Assembly (NCBI GenBank): GCA_964462525.1
Contig: CAYWWY010000008.1
Coordinates: 36,695-100,694 of the forward strand
Direction: 5' to 3'
Length of the DNA: 64,000 nt
Source: CAYWWY01 sp964462525
GTDB taxonomy: Bacteria > Thermotogota > Thermotogae > MWEM01
The notes under the pieces are model-generated. The model ran no database searches. It was given only the letters and a program-made list of their open reading frames with translations, and was not told the origin of the DNA. Each line of letters starts with the position of its first letter. Position 1 is the stretch's first letter. The position numbers and the translations under genes were made by a program. Shown one piece after another: positions 1 through 8,208 of this stretch.

Positions 1-797
1 AAGGCAACGCCTTCCTGCACTTGAGTGGTCCGAGTCTGGTAGGTGCGGTATAGCTCGGAATCTGTTTTTAGGTTCAGAGTGTAGGAAGCCCAATAAGCGG
101 TGGTCCGTTCAGGGGAGAGATTGGTTTCGACCATAACTGCGCGGATTTTTTCGGGGATATGCTGCTTCCTTGCAATATAGAGGGTATTATTGGGGAGAAA
201 GGCATAACCAATCTCGGGATTGTTCATGATGAGGTGCAGGAAAAAGTCTTCGGCGCGGACCCGTTCGGAAAGGATCACGAACTGCGCGGTCAGATTGCCT
301 ACGGACGCCTCATCGATGATCAGATTGATATCCAGGTATCTGCGTAGCTGAGCCAACAATGAAACCAAAGGAGGGCGAGCACCTCCGTGGAGTGGATCGG
401 TGTAGGTCGAGAGCTCTTCAAAAAAGGCAGAGCTCCTAGGAAAGCTTATCCGGAGGGTGTTGGCAACTACTTCGACTTTGGGCGATCTCGGGAAGAGCAT
501 ATCAAAACGAATTTGAATTGTGTTTTTCCCGGAACTCGCTCGAAAGCTCACAATCGGCGAATAACCGACAAATCGAACAATATCCTGATTGTCTTTGACT
601 TCACCTGCTACCTCTATGGTAAGATAACGACCGTAGTCTTCTGTTCGGGTTGCCACAGAAGTGGGCTCGTTCAGGAACACAAAGACAAAATCTACCGAAT
701 CATCAGAAGTTAAAAAGGTATGATTGACCAGTTGGTTCGCTGTTGTGATGCAAAAAAGCAGGCAGCACAATGCGACAAGCAGTAAACGAGTTTTCAT
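1..797 (-). CDS. pilQ: Type IV pilus secretin PilQ, N-terminal part (cut by window edge)
   Basis: I translated this reading frame directly; it starts with ATG at 797 and stays open to base 1, giving about 265 residues with no stop. Residues 1-20 are a signal peptide. Residues 22-120 look like an AMIN domain (the peptidoglycan-binding module of PilQ proteins), and residues 140-212 look like a secretin/TonB short N-terminal (STN) domain, with the stretch LDINLIIDE followed by paired strands. The pore-forming secretin domain would lie beyond the window. It is the last visible gene of the pilM-N-O-P order, where PilQ is expected, and implies an outer membrane. A G-rich Shine-Dalgarno (GGGGGG) lies just before the start. 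Seen: domains and order. Inferred: full-length gene continues outside. Confidence 0.88.
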   Translation of the reverse strand, partial: MKTRLLLVALCCLLFCITTANQLVNHTFLTSDDSVDFVFVFLNEPTSVATRTEDYGRYLTIEVAGEVKDNQDIVRFVGYSPIVSFRASSGKNTIQIRFDMLFPRSPKVEVVANTLRISFPRSSAFFEELSTYTDPLHGGARPPLVSLLAQLRRYLDINLIIDEASVGNLTAQFVILSERVRAEDFFLHLIMNNPEIGYAFLPNNTLYIARKQHIPEKIRAVMVETNLSPERTTAYWASYTLNLKTDSELYRTYQTRTTQVQEGVA

Positions 798-871
798 AAT
801 AACCCCCCAATTCGTACAATTTTCCCTCAAATACCTACTGTTTTCCCCTCAAAATTGTTCCTTTTGCTTCC

Positions 872-1513
872 TCAACTTTGAAATGGTTGGGCACGCACCC
901 GATAAATTTGCTGCTGCCTTCCCGATGGATCGTCTGGATTCAAGTAATACAGAAGAATCCCCAAAGGAGTGATGTCAAGAATATGCAATTGGGGATATCC
1001 CGGCAAATGAGATTCAAGGTTGATCTCATGAATCGCAACGGGATTTCGGGTTTGGCGAATCCAAGCGGTTTTCTGTCCTTGTTCGTTAATAAAATAGGTC
1101 AGATAGAGAATGTCGCGGATTTCCTGGATCCCAGTATCTTTAGACAAAAGCAATGCATGAACCATTTCTGGATCGTCGAATGTGATTACATCGGGAATGA
1201 ACCAGGAATCAGATACCTGGACATTCGATGATTGATCGTAAAGAGCCCAAGCGCGCTGCATTTCCGCTTCAGTCGCTACCGGAGGTTGAGCAGGTGGCAC
1301 CGTGCTCGGTTGTTGGGGCGTAGTGGTCGTGGGCGCTCTGGGCGCGGTGGTCGTTGTAGTTCGAGCTGGCCCACCTGTCGGAAAGATATGAATGTCTAGA
1401 GCAGGCAAAGTTACGAAAATAAATAGAAACGCTACACCTACCAACAAACCAATGAGAATAAATACTTTGGTCCGGTTGGAAATCTTGTTTTGCTTCTTTT
1501 TTTTTGGCGACAC
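872..1513 (-). CDS. PilP-position inner-membrane protein of the pilus alignment complex
   Basis: 213 residues. A Lys-rich cytoplasmic tail (1-15) precedes one membrane segment (about 17-36), then a Thr/Pro-rich linker (about 48-78) and a C-terminal domain of about 130 residues ending in predicted beta strands. It lies between pilO and pilQ, exactly where pilP sits in pilMNOPQ operons, so by position it should tie the PilN/PilO complex to the secretin. Unlike classical PilP it is not a lipoprotein: it has a transmembrane anchor and no lipobox. I do not recognise the sequence as PilP outright. The start is GTG, with AGGAGGTGATC upstream in which the pilO stop codon is embedded. Function is inferred from position and topology only. 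Confidence 0.6.
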   Translation of the reverse strand: MSPKKKKQNKISNRTKVFILIGLLVGVAFLFIFVTLPALDIHIFPTGGPARTTTTTAPRAPTTTTPQQPSTVPPAQPPVATEAEMQRAWALYDQSSNVQVSDSWFIPDVITFDDPEMVHALLLSKDTGIQEIRDILYLTYFINEQGQKTAWIRQTRNPVAIHEINLESHLPGYPQLHILDITPLGILLYYLNPDDPSGRQQQIYRVRAQPFQS

Positions 1514-1517
1514 AGGA

Positions 1518-2030
1518 TCACCTCCTCAACAAGCTTGCATTTGCCTGATGACGGGCAATGACAAGGGAACGAAACTCCATGACCGGTTGGATTGCTTGGC
1601 CAACAATGATCGGAAACTGGAAGGAGTTTCGGATTTCCATCTGCTCAACCCGAACCCCGCGCAACATGGAAAGGTTTTCCAGTAACCAAGCAAAATGGCT
1701 TGCTGTCATCGATCCTTTGAATGAGAACTTTCCTCCGCTTTCGGTAAACCCGTAACCCAGGTTTTTAAGTTGCTCGATAAGAGTATCCAAGTCCTTTTGA
1801 AATGGCAGCAACGTTTGATGATACCTTTGATACTTTTGGGTTTCGGACTGCAAAACTGTGAATATGCGATCGTATTGCTGTGCGGATTCGCGAAGGTCAC
1901 GCAATTGCTGGGTTTGCTCGATCAGCGGGAGGATATTGAACACTATCAATAACACTGCAAACAGGAATATCGCAAAAATGATTCCGATTGTTCTGGGCAC
2001 GCCTACGTTTTTCACGGATTTTTTTGCCAT
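1518..2030 (-). CDS. pilO: Type IV pilus assembly protein PilO
   Basis: 170 residues with the PilO layout: short basic N-terminus, one membrane helix (about 14-33), a coiled-coil stretch rich in Gln, Leu and Arg (about 37-80), and a small alpha/beta domain at the C-terminus. PilO pairs with PilN in the inner membrane and links the cytoplasmic PilM ring to PilP/PilQ. It follows pilN by 4 bp and precedes the PilP-position gene by 4 bp, so the genes are translated as a unit. Sequence identity in PilO is always low, so the call rests on size, topology and operon position. ATG start, with a GGGGATG element upstream. Confidence 0.75.
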   Translation of the reverse strand: MAKKSVKNVGVPRTIGIIFAIFLFAVLLIVFNILPLIEQTQQLRDLRESAQQYDRIFTVLQSETQKYQRYHQTLLPFQKDLDTLIEQLKNLGYGFTESGGKFSFKGSMTASHFAWLLENLSMLRGVRVEQMEIRNSFQFPIIVGQAIQPVMEFRSLVIARHQANASLLRR

Positions 2031-2034
2031 ACCA

Positions 2035-2622
2035 TCACATCCCCGTAAGCGGAAGATTCAACTGAATGTACTTTCCCTGATAGAAAAGCGATTCGCTCGA
2101 AGTGCGGGCGATTCGGACATCAAAGCGTTGAAGTCTCTGTTTGAGCGCATTTTCGAGAGAGTCGGGTTTGTACTGCTCTATGTCTGAAGCGGTTTCAAAG
2201 AAGTCGATCCTCAGCTCCTTCCCGCGGGCGATGGATAATGCATTGATGTATACTCGACTTTCAGTATGAGATCGGACGACATCCAAAAAACCTTCCAAAG
2301 CGCCCTGAATGCGAGCTTGGTATAGCGCATCTCGTTCCAAGTCTCTTGACGCGGTTTGAAGAGTCCGGATTTGTTGATTCATGATCGAGGATTGTTGGTC
2401 CAACTGCTGAGAGGCGCTCCGCAGATCAGAGATTTGCGTTGCGGACATATATCGGGACGCATTGGGGCTTTCTGCGCGAATGGAGTTCACTTCCATCTCA
2501 CGGATGGAATACAGGGTGATTCGAAATGCCGCTACGGGAAGAACCAATATAATGCAAAGCAAAAGGAAGGTGGTAATCTTTAACTTACCTTTTTTTCTTT
2601 TGTATAAATTCACTCCTACCAA
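2035..2622 (-). CDS. pilN: Type IV pilus assembly protein PilN
   Basis: 195 residues. It begins with VNLYKRKKGK, the usual short cytoplasmic PilN motif that docks into PilM (consensus close to INLLP), followed by a membrane helix (about 16-36), a coiled coil rich in Ser, Gln and Arg, and a ferredoxin-like C-terminal domain. It overlaps the end of pilM by 38 bp if the TTG at 2622 is used; a GGGGGG element sits nine bases upstream of that TTG. A GTG at 2613 is an alternative start with poor ribosome-site spacing. PilN/PilO heterodimers form the inner-membrane alignment subcomplex of the type IV pilus machine. Confidence 0.78.
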   Translation of the reverse strand: MVGVNLYKRKKGKLKITTFLLLCIILVLPVAAFRITLYSIREMEVNSIRAESPNASRYMSATQISDLRSASQQLDQQSSIMNQQIRTLQTASRDLERDALYQARIQGALEGFLDVVRSHTESRVYINALSIARGKELRIDFFETASDIEQYKPDSLENALKQRLQRFDVRIARTSSESLFYQGKYIQLNLPLTGM

Positions 2623-3676
2623 GAGTATTGACCCCCCTTAGACCCATTCCCAAGGTCGTACGGTATACGTCCAAATCATCAGGAATGTCTTGCCGGATCA
2701 CAGTCCGCTTAATGCTGATGCCATCCAAAATCCGAATGTCTCTGGCATTCGCTTCCAAATCCAGAGAAATCCTTTGATTGATGGAACAGAAGAAAACCCC
2801 CGATACGTTGAATAAAGGATCCGATTCGTTTAACGTGTTTAGATATTGTCGAGTCACTTTTTCGCTTTCGAAACCAACCAGTTTATAGAAATTTTCAAAG
2901 ACAGAAAGTGCCCCTTGTGTATAACCCAGAGATCCTGTTTCTGATCCTTTCAAGATTGCTTCGAGCACTGAGGAAGGATCAAGGCCTGATTTCTCCGAAT
3001 CTACAATCAATCGGTTCAAAGAAATGGGTATGTCCATGAACCGAATCACTTCTTTTCCCCGCAAAACAAACAGGATGCTGTATTCAAAATCGACACATAC
3101 CAAAAAGTGAAGCTTTGTCGCTTGGTTCAGTTCTTCCAAACCCATTTTTTGGAAATCAAGGATCTCCAGATATTTCAGCAGATCGGGCATCACAATGTCC
3201 GGTTCTGATAGACCGCCTTGTGTCACTAAAGATTGGATAAAGAGTTCTAGCTGCGCTTTCTTGGCAGCAAATACAAAGTATCCGGTGCTTAGGGAAGTTC
3301 CAGAAGTTCCAAACCCTTCCCCGAAGTCCAAAACAATGTTCTGAGAAGGAATCGAAAAATCTTCGGACAGCTTATACTGAATTGCTCCCTTGATCTGGTC
3401 TTTGCTTAGTTTGGGCATGGTGTAGTGCTCATATAAGGTTTGATCAAAAGGATAATTCACGACCACAAGGTCTTCCACGTCAACGGGAATCACCTGAATG
3501 ATCGCGCGTAAAGCATTCAGTTGTTGATTCATCGAAAAAGACGATTGTCCTTTTTCGGGGGTTTTTTGGAGGCTCTTAATCATGCTCAATCGCTTGCCCC
3601 GTTTTCGAAGAAGAACAACACGAACAAAATTTGGATTCAGTTCAACGGTGTAAATCCTTCTATAAAAGATCTGCAA
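2585..3676 (-). CDS. pilM: Type IV pilus actin-like protein PilM
   Basis: 363 residues, the usual PilM size, with the split actin/FtsA-like fold suggested by two beta-hairpin phosphate-loop regions, near the N-terminus (IYTVELNPNFVRVVLL) and near the middle (CVDFEYSILFVLRGKE). PilM is a cytoplasmic ring that binds the PilN N-terminal peptide. The phosphate loops lack the usual Asp-Gly-rich residues, so nucleotide binding may be weak. The start is a TTG at 3674-3676, and the gene overlaps the end of the pilin-like gene by 17 bp. It heads the M-N-O-P-Q order. Seen: length, fold hints and synteny. Known: family role. Inferred: reduced nucleotide binding. Confidence 0.8.
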   Translation of the reverse strand: MQIFYRRIYTVELNPNFVRVVLLRKRGKRLSMIKSLQKTPEKGQSSFSMNQQLNALRAIIQVIPVDVEDLVVVNYPFDQTLYEHYTMPKLSKDQIKGAIQYKLSEDFSIPSQNIVLDFGEGFGTSGTSLSTGYFVFAAKKAQLELFIQSLVTQGGLSEPDIVMPDLLKYLEILDFQKMGLEELNQATKLHFLVCVDFEYSILFVLRGKEVIRFMDIPISLNRLIVDSEKSGLDPSSVLEAILKGSETGSLGYTQGALSVFENFYKLVGFESEKVTRQYLNTLNESDPLFNVSGVFFCSINQRISLDLEANARDIRILDGISIKRTVIRQDIPDDLDVYRTTLGMGLRGVNTLGRSEFIQKKKR

Positions 3677-4070
3677 AACGGATCACCCTTTGCCCCAATT
3701 GTAACCCAATCTTTCCGGTTACTGGTTGGATCGTAACACGATATCTTACGTTATTCTTCTTCATGGTAATGCTTCCTCCCAATTGGATCGAGCCAGTTGG
3801 TGCGATATGAAATGAGATGGATGAATCGATCTTGAATTGGGTGATCTGTTGATTTCTGCGAAACAACACCGAGCGCCTTTGAAGAGCGTTTATTGCTTCA
3901 TATCGGGCATTTTGGAACTGATGATGAATCGTTAGCATCGCAAAAGGGATTTCTTTGGTTTCAGAGATTCTCTGGGCAATCTGAGGAAATCCGATGACAG
4001 CCAAGGAAAAACAGGCAACCAGACTCATGCATAGCATCAGTTCCACAAGGGTTAGCCCGCTTCTTTTCAT
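3660..4070 (-). CDS. Type IV pilin / pseudopilin-like protein
   Basis: 136 residues with a class III prepilin signal. A short positive leader (MKRSG) is followed by the cleavage site G5/L6, Glu at mature position 5 (LTLVE), and a hydrophobic helix to about residue 28. This is the substrate pattern of prepilin peptidase. The rest is a GspH/FimT-like globular domain with many beta strands, so a minor pilin or initiator subunit is more likely than the major one. It starts in a TAATG overlap with the pilC stop and overlaps pilM by 17 bp. No prepilin peptidase, PilB or PilT ATPase gene is in the window, so they must lie elsewhere. Confidence 0.82.
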   Translation of the reverse strand: MKRSGLTLVELMLCMSLVACFSLAVIGFPQIAQRISETKEIPFAMLTIHHQFQNARYEAINALQRRSVLFRRNQQITQFKIDSSISFHIAPTGSIQLGGSITMKKNNVRYRVTIQPVTGKIGLQLGQRVIRFADLL

Positions 4071-5266
4071 TAAAAACCTCCGGCTACTCCTTCCATACCT
4101 GAGTACATCGAAGTATACATGGTATATGCAATAAAGGCGATAAACAGCCCGACAAACACAATTAGTGTTGGCTCGATCAAAGAAACCAATTGCTTCACAC
4201 TCGCGCGCACCTTTTCCTCAAAGAAGATTCCCACTTTTTCAAGAACAGCGTCCAGTTTCCCTGTTCTTTCACCAGTGCCCACCATGGCCACAACAATACC
4301 AGGAAAGATCTCCGCATCGTCAAAAGCTGTTTCAAGACTGGTTCCTTGTTTGATTGATTCAGCCATTTCATTCGTTACCCGTTCAAACCGGATATCCCCA
4401 GCCGCTTTGCTGGAAAGCTCCAATCCCTTGATAATATCGACGCCTGTTGCGGTCATTACGGAAAGGGTTCGGCAAAACCGTTCCAAACAGCTGTTCAAGC
4501 GGATGGTTTTGATAATGGGTATGTTTCCGAGTAAAAAGGAGGTTACTTGTTTCCCATTCCGTGTTTTGAGGTAAAAGAACAATCCAGCGATGATTCCAAT
4601 GACGATCGGGATCAAGATTGGCCAATAGTTGGTGACAAAGACGTTTAGGTTCATGAGCGCGGCCATGATGCCTTCTGGTTGCCTACCAAAACCGGATATC
4701 AACTGGGGGAGAATAATCATCACGATTCCCCCGATCATAAGCAGGGCAAAGATCAAGACAAAGATCGGGTAGGCCATTGCGGATCGGATTTCATCTTTCA
4801 ATCGTTTTTGGGATTCATAGAATTGAGCGACTTTTTCCAAAGTTTCTGCCAAGGTACCACTCGTCTCTCCGGCTTCCACCAAGTTGATAAAGACTTCATC
4901 AAATACCCTTTCTGCTCTCAACGCTTCCCCGAAGGTCATCCCTGCTTCGATTTCCGCAAGGACTTTGGCTATGATGCTTCGAAATTTCGGAGTAAAAACA
5001 TCTTGAGCGGAAAGGACATCCAAAGCCATGGCAAGGTTGACCCCCGATTCAATCATTGTTGCCAATTGGCGGGAAAAGGTCATGACATCTAGCAAACGGA
5101 TCGAGAAGATGGGTCCGATCTTTTTTTGTTTAACCTCCTGGAGCGACAAGACGACATATCCTTTGTTGGTCAATGCGCTCAGTGCCATTGCTTCGCTTAT
5201 CGCATCAATCGTGCCGTTTATTTTGGAACCGTTGGCATCTACGGTTTGGTATGTAAACAACGCCAA
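4070..5266 (-). CDS. pilC: Type IV pilus inner-membrane platform protein PilC (T2SSF family)
   Basis: 398 residues, the normal length for PilC/GspF. Two repeated T2SSF domains are visible: the first at about 65-190 (start FSRQLATMIESG, followed by an EAGE motif), the second at about 265-390 (start ERFCRTLSVMTATG, followed by TGERTG). Three membrane segments lie at about 166-190, 214-236 and 370-392. PilC is the inner-membrane platform turned by the assembly ATPase. It is the first pilus gene after the HEAT-repeat gene (22-bp gap) and shares a TAATG stop/start with the pilin-like gene. Confidence 0.92.
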   Translation of the reverse strand: MALFTYQTVDANGSKINGTIDAISEAMALSALTNKGYVVLSLQEVKQKKIGPIFSIRLLDVMTFSRQLATMIESGVNLAMALDVLSAQDVFTPKFRSIIAKVLAEIEAGMTFGEALRAERVFDEVFINLVEAGETSGTLAETLEKVAQFYESQKRLKDEIRSAMAYPIFVLIFALLMIGGIVMIILPQLISGFGRQPEGIMAALMNLNVFVTNYWPILIPIVIGIIAGLFFYLKTRNGKQVTSFLLGNIPIIKTIRLNSCLERFCRTLSVMTATGVDIIKGLELSSKAAGDIRFERVTNEMAESIKQGTSLETAFDDAEIFPGIVVAMVGTGERTGKLDAVLEKVGIFFEEKVRASVKQLVSLIEPTLIVFVGLFIAFIAYTMYTSMYSGMEGVAGGF

Positions 5267-5288
5267 GGAAGTTCACCTCATCTCCTGG

Positions 5289-6377
5289 TTATAATCCTCG
5301 TTTTTCCAGCTCTTCCAACCCTCGTGGATCTTGGATTTTCCGCAACGCTTCCGCTGCAAAAGTCCGTACTGAAGCTTCTTCCCATTGCCCGGTTTTTGGG
5401 TTTCGCATTTTCAGAACAGCTGTTTCATTCAATGCTGTGATCAAGGGGTAAACGGCTCGGACATCCTTGATCTCTCCAAGAGCGTAGGCAGAAAAGGCTT
5501 TAACAATTGGATTGGAATCATTAAGCGAGGTTAGAAGATAGATAACAGCTCTTGAGTCTTTGAGCATTCCTAATGACAAAATGGCATTGATTTTAACGTC
5601 ATCATCAAGATCTTGAAGCAATGCGATTAAATGATCGGTATTGTTCGGCGAACGGATTTTACCCAATGCATAAGCCACACTGATTCGCACCTCGGCATAC
5701 GGTGAACGGATTAACCCCTTTACTGCTTCCAAAGCCTGGGGATCTCCAATATGGGCTAGTGTATTGATGATGTCGCTCTGTACCATAGGATCTGTTGTTG
5801 TTTGCAGTTTTGCTACCAATGGCCGGACCGCTTTTTCTCCGATCGTTCGGAGCAAGCCCATCGCACTGTTTCTGTAATCTTCAGAATTGATCAGAAGACT
5901 CAGAAACGAAGCCACTTCAGCAATCCCTTGCTCGCTTTCAATATCCACCAAAATTCTGCATACCCGGAGTCCGAAATCGACAGAATCAAGAATCGTCGCC
6001 AAACGCAAACGAACGGTAAGCCAATGAACCGCTTCTTCGCCAATATTGACAAGGGCTCCGTCAATCCGAGCGTCATTTTCTTGAGTCATCATCCAAATCA
6101 GAGGCTCTACGGCATTCGCGCTTTGAATGGAACCCAAAACCCACGCGGCTGTCAGGCGAACTTCACGGTTTTCATGATTGAGCGCTTCGAGAAGCAACTG
6201 TTCGGATTCGGGAATTTGCAAAGCGCCAAAGGCTTCCAATGCCGCCATTTTTTCTTCCAGGGACCCTTTTTCGTAAATGGTGATCCAATCAGCAAATCGG
6301 ATTCCTTGATGGGTTTGCGTAAAAGCAGAACCTACCATGACAATCCATAGTACGGTCAAGAAAGCAAAACGTTTCAT
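5289..6377 (-). CDS. Secreted HEAT-repeat protein
   Basis: 362 residues. A clear signal peptide (about 1-20, ending SAFTQ) is followed by a chain of roughly eight HEAT-like alpha-helical repeats of 30-35 residues, most with the pattern VRxxAAxALGxI then AVxPLI. HEAT solenoids are binding scaffolds; no catalytic motif is visible. It stands between the kamDE/YchF-like genes and the pilus genes on the same strand with short gaps (17 and 22 bp), so it is probably co-transcribed with both. A role as a periplasmic partner of the pilus machine is possible but only inferred. A phycobilisome-lyase-type HEAT annotation may be assigned by databases but would carry no functional meaning here. Confidence 0.8.
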   Translation of the reverse strand: MKRFAFLTVLWIVMVGSAFTQTHQGIRFADWITIYEKGSLEEKMAALEAFGALQIPESEQLLLEALNHENREVRLTAAWVLGSIQSANAVEPLIWMMTQENDARIDGALVNIGEEAVHWLTVRLRLATILDSVDFGLRVCRILVDIESEQGIAEVASFLSLLINSEDYRNSAMGLLRTIGEKAVRPLVAKLQTTTDPMVQSDIINTLAHIGDPQALEAVKGLIRSPYAEVRISVAYALGKIRSPNNTDHLIALLQDLDDDVKINAILSLGMLKDSRAVIYLLTSLNDSNPIVKAFSAYALGEIKDVRAVYPLITALNETAVLKMRNPKTGQWEEASVRTFAAEALRKIQDPRGLEELEKRGL

Positions 6378-6394
6378 GCGTTCCCCCCTCCCCC

Positions 6395-7459
6395 CTACAC
6401 GTTGAATCGGATGTGAAGGATGTCTCCGTCTTCAATTGGGTGTTCTTTTCCGACCACCTTTATCAGCCCTTTTTCCTTGAGGCTTTTTTCACTACCGGAT
6501 GCTTTGAAATCATCGTACTTGATAATTTCCGCTCGAATGAACCCGCGTTCCATATCGGAATGAACCTCTCCTGCAGCCTGAAGCGCAGTCGATCCATGCT
6601 CCAAAATCCACGCCCTCGATTCTTCGCGGCCGCTCGTAAAAAAGGAAATTCGGTTTCCGTGTTTCATCACTTTCGTGGCAAAGCGCTGAATGAAAGGTTC
6701 CGCAACACCCAACTCATGCATAAAGCCTGATCGTTCCTCTTCTTCCAAGCTGTTGATTTCCATTTCCAACTTACCGCACACCGCAAGGACATCTAGTGCA
6801 TTTTGCTGGATAAAGGGTTGAATCTGCTTGACAAGGTCTTGGTTCGTTTCATAGGCTGGTTCATCCATGTTCAGGATCACGAACTGAGGCAATATCGATG
6901 CGAGTGAATAGCTGCCCAGTCTTTTCTTTTCCTCCAAGTCAAGTGGCTCGTACACAGATTTTGGAAATGAGGATTGCTCTAGCGCTTCTTTCATTCGATA
7001 CAGGATGGGTATTTCCTGTTCTTCCATTCGGTCGAGTTTCCGTTTGGATGATTCCAGTCGATCGATCCGGTTTTCAAGGATTTCCAGGTCTCGTAGAATG
7101 ATCTCGGATTTGATCTGGTCCATTTGCTCCATTGGAGAAACCATCATTTCCTCGAACACACCAATGATCCAAACCAATAAATCGCATCCTTGGATCATCC
7201 GGAAAAGCCGATTCCTTTCCTTTTCGCTTTTGGGATCTATGGCAGGTGTGTCCATAAGCTCGAAAGCAATCGGAGTAGTTTTTTTCGATTCATACACCTG
7301 TGCCAAGTGGGTAAGTCTGGGATCTTCAATGACAAGGATCCGCCCATGATCTTCCGGTAAGCCATAGGAACGAGACTCGTCGGAAACCCCTTCTCCAAAT
7401 AGAAGACGAAAAACCGTAGTTTTTCCCGCCATGGGTAAACCGACCAAAGCAATTTTCAT
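6395..7459 (-). CDS. YchF-like P-loop NTPase with TGS domain
   Basis: 354 residues. The P-loop is at residues 7-14 (GLPMAGKT), a DTPA element stands where classical YchF has its G3 loop (DIAGL), the G4-like NMDE sits near residue 200, and the C-terminal part matches the YchF TGS domain closely (RAWILEHG, QAAGEVHSDMERGFIRAEI, final DILHIRFNV). YchF/OLA1 proteins are translation- and stress-linked ATPases. This copy has an altered G1 and G3 and a divergent helical middle, so it looks like a specialised paralogue rather than housekeeping YchF. It starts in an ATGA overlap with kamE, so it is translated with the lysine aminomutase. A chaperone or reactivation role for the aminomutase is a hypothesis from this linkage. 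Confidence 0.78.
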   Translation of the reverse strand: MKIALVGLPMAGKTTVFRLLFGEGVSDESRSYGLPEDHGRILVIEDPRLTHLAQVYESKKTTPIAFELMDTPAIDPKSEKERNRLFRMIQGCDLLVWIIGVFEEMMVSPMEQMDQIKSEIILRDLEILENRIDRLESSKRKLDRMEEQEIPILYRMKEALEQSSFPKSVYEPLDLEEKKRLGSYSLASILPQFVILNMDEPAYETNQDLVKQIQPFIQQNALDVLAVCGKLEMEINSLEEEERSGFMHELGVAEPFIQRFATKVMKHGNRISFFTSGREESRAWILEHGSTALQAAGEVHSDMERGFIRAEIIKYDDFKASGSEKSLKEKGLIKVVGKEHPIEDGDILHIRFNV

Positions 7460-8208
7460 AGGCCCTCCTTTCCCGATCGCGCACAGATTTCCCGAGCAAT
7501 AAAACTTGCCACATGGCTGGGTAGCGTTCCGGGGCCAAATCCCGCGTCATATCCGAGTTCGAGGGCAAGCGCATGGCTGATTCTGGGGCCTCCTGCCACC
7601 ACCAAAAAACGATCGCGGGCTCCTTCAGCTTCAATCATCTCGATCAGACGAACCATCTGTTGAATGTGAATGTTCTTTTGGGTCACGATTTGCGAGATTA
7701 AGACTACGTCTGCGTTGACTTCGATCGATTTTCGGATCAGGTCTTCACATGGCACTTGGCTCCCCATATTGGTCACGGAAAAGTGGTGGTATCGTTCCAA
7801 GCCATAGTCGCCATGGAAGCCTTTCATATTCAGAATGGCATCCAACCCGACTGTGTGGGCATCGCTTTCAATAGTAGCGCCAACAACGACGATCGATCTC
7901 CCCAGATGTTTTTCGATATATGCATCAGTTTCTTCTCGATGCATGTATTCAATCGGAAGGTCCACTACCTTGATGTCTCGTAGGTTGATCGCTATCGGTG
8001 TCTTTCCGTATACGATGAAGAAGGAGAACTCTCCGCCCAAGTTTTCAGCCAAGACGACCTCTGCTTTTTCAAAACCCATTTTGAGAACCAGCTCTTTCGC
8101 GGCTTCTTTCCCCAACGCATCTGCTTTCACAGGAAGAGTAAAGGATAACTGGACAGCGCCATCATTCAGAGTATCGCCGTATGGCCGGATTAGGAATGGA
8201 TTAGTCAT
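7456..8208 (-). CDS. kamE: Lysine 5,6-aminomutase beta subunit (B12-binding)
   Basis: 250 residues from the chosen ATG at 8208. The N-terminus RPYGDTLNDG and QLSFTLPVKA matches the known beta-subunit start. The cobalamin motif DAHTVG gives Asp116, His118 (lower axial ligand) and Gly121. Lys129, eleven residues after the His, is the expected pyridoxal-phosphate lysine (His133/Lys144 in the Clostridium sticklandii enzyme have the same spacing). The C-terminal half is a Rossmann B12 domain. With KamD it moves the terminal amino group of D-lysine or L-beta-lysine to C5 in lysine fermentation. The start at 8208 has an AGGTG ribosome site and overlaps the kamD stop by 8 bp; an upstream in-frame start at 8241 would overlap kamD by 41 bp and is less likely. 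Confidence 0.93.
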   Translation of the reverse strand: MTNPFLIRPYGDTLNDGAVQLSFTLPVKADALGKEAAKELVLKMGFEKAEVVLAENLGGEFSFFIVYGKTPIAINLRDIKVVDLPIEYMHREETDAYIEKHLGRSIVVVGATIESDAHTVGLDAILNMKGFHGDYGLERYHHFSVTNMGSQVPCEDLIRKSIEVNADVVLISQIVTQKNIHIQQMVRLIEMIEAEGARDRFLVVAGGPRISHALALELGYDAGFGPGTLPSHVASFIAREICARSGKEGL

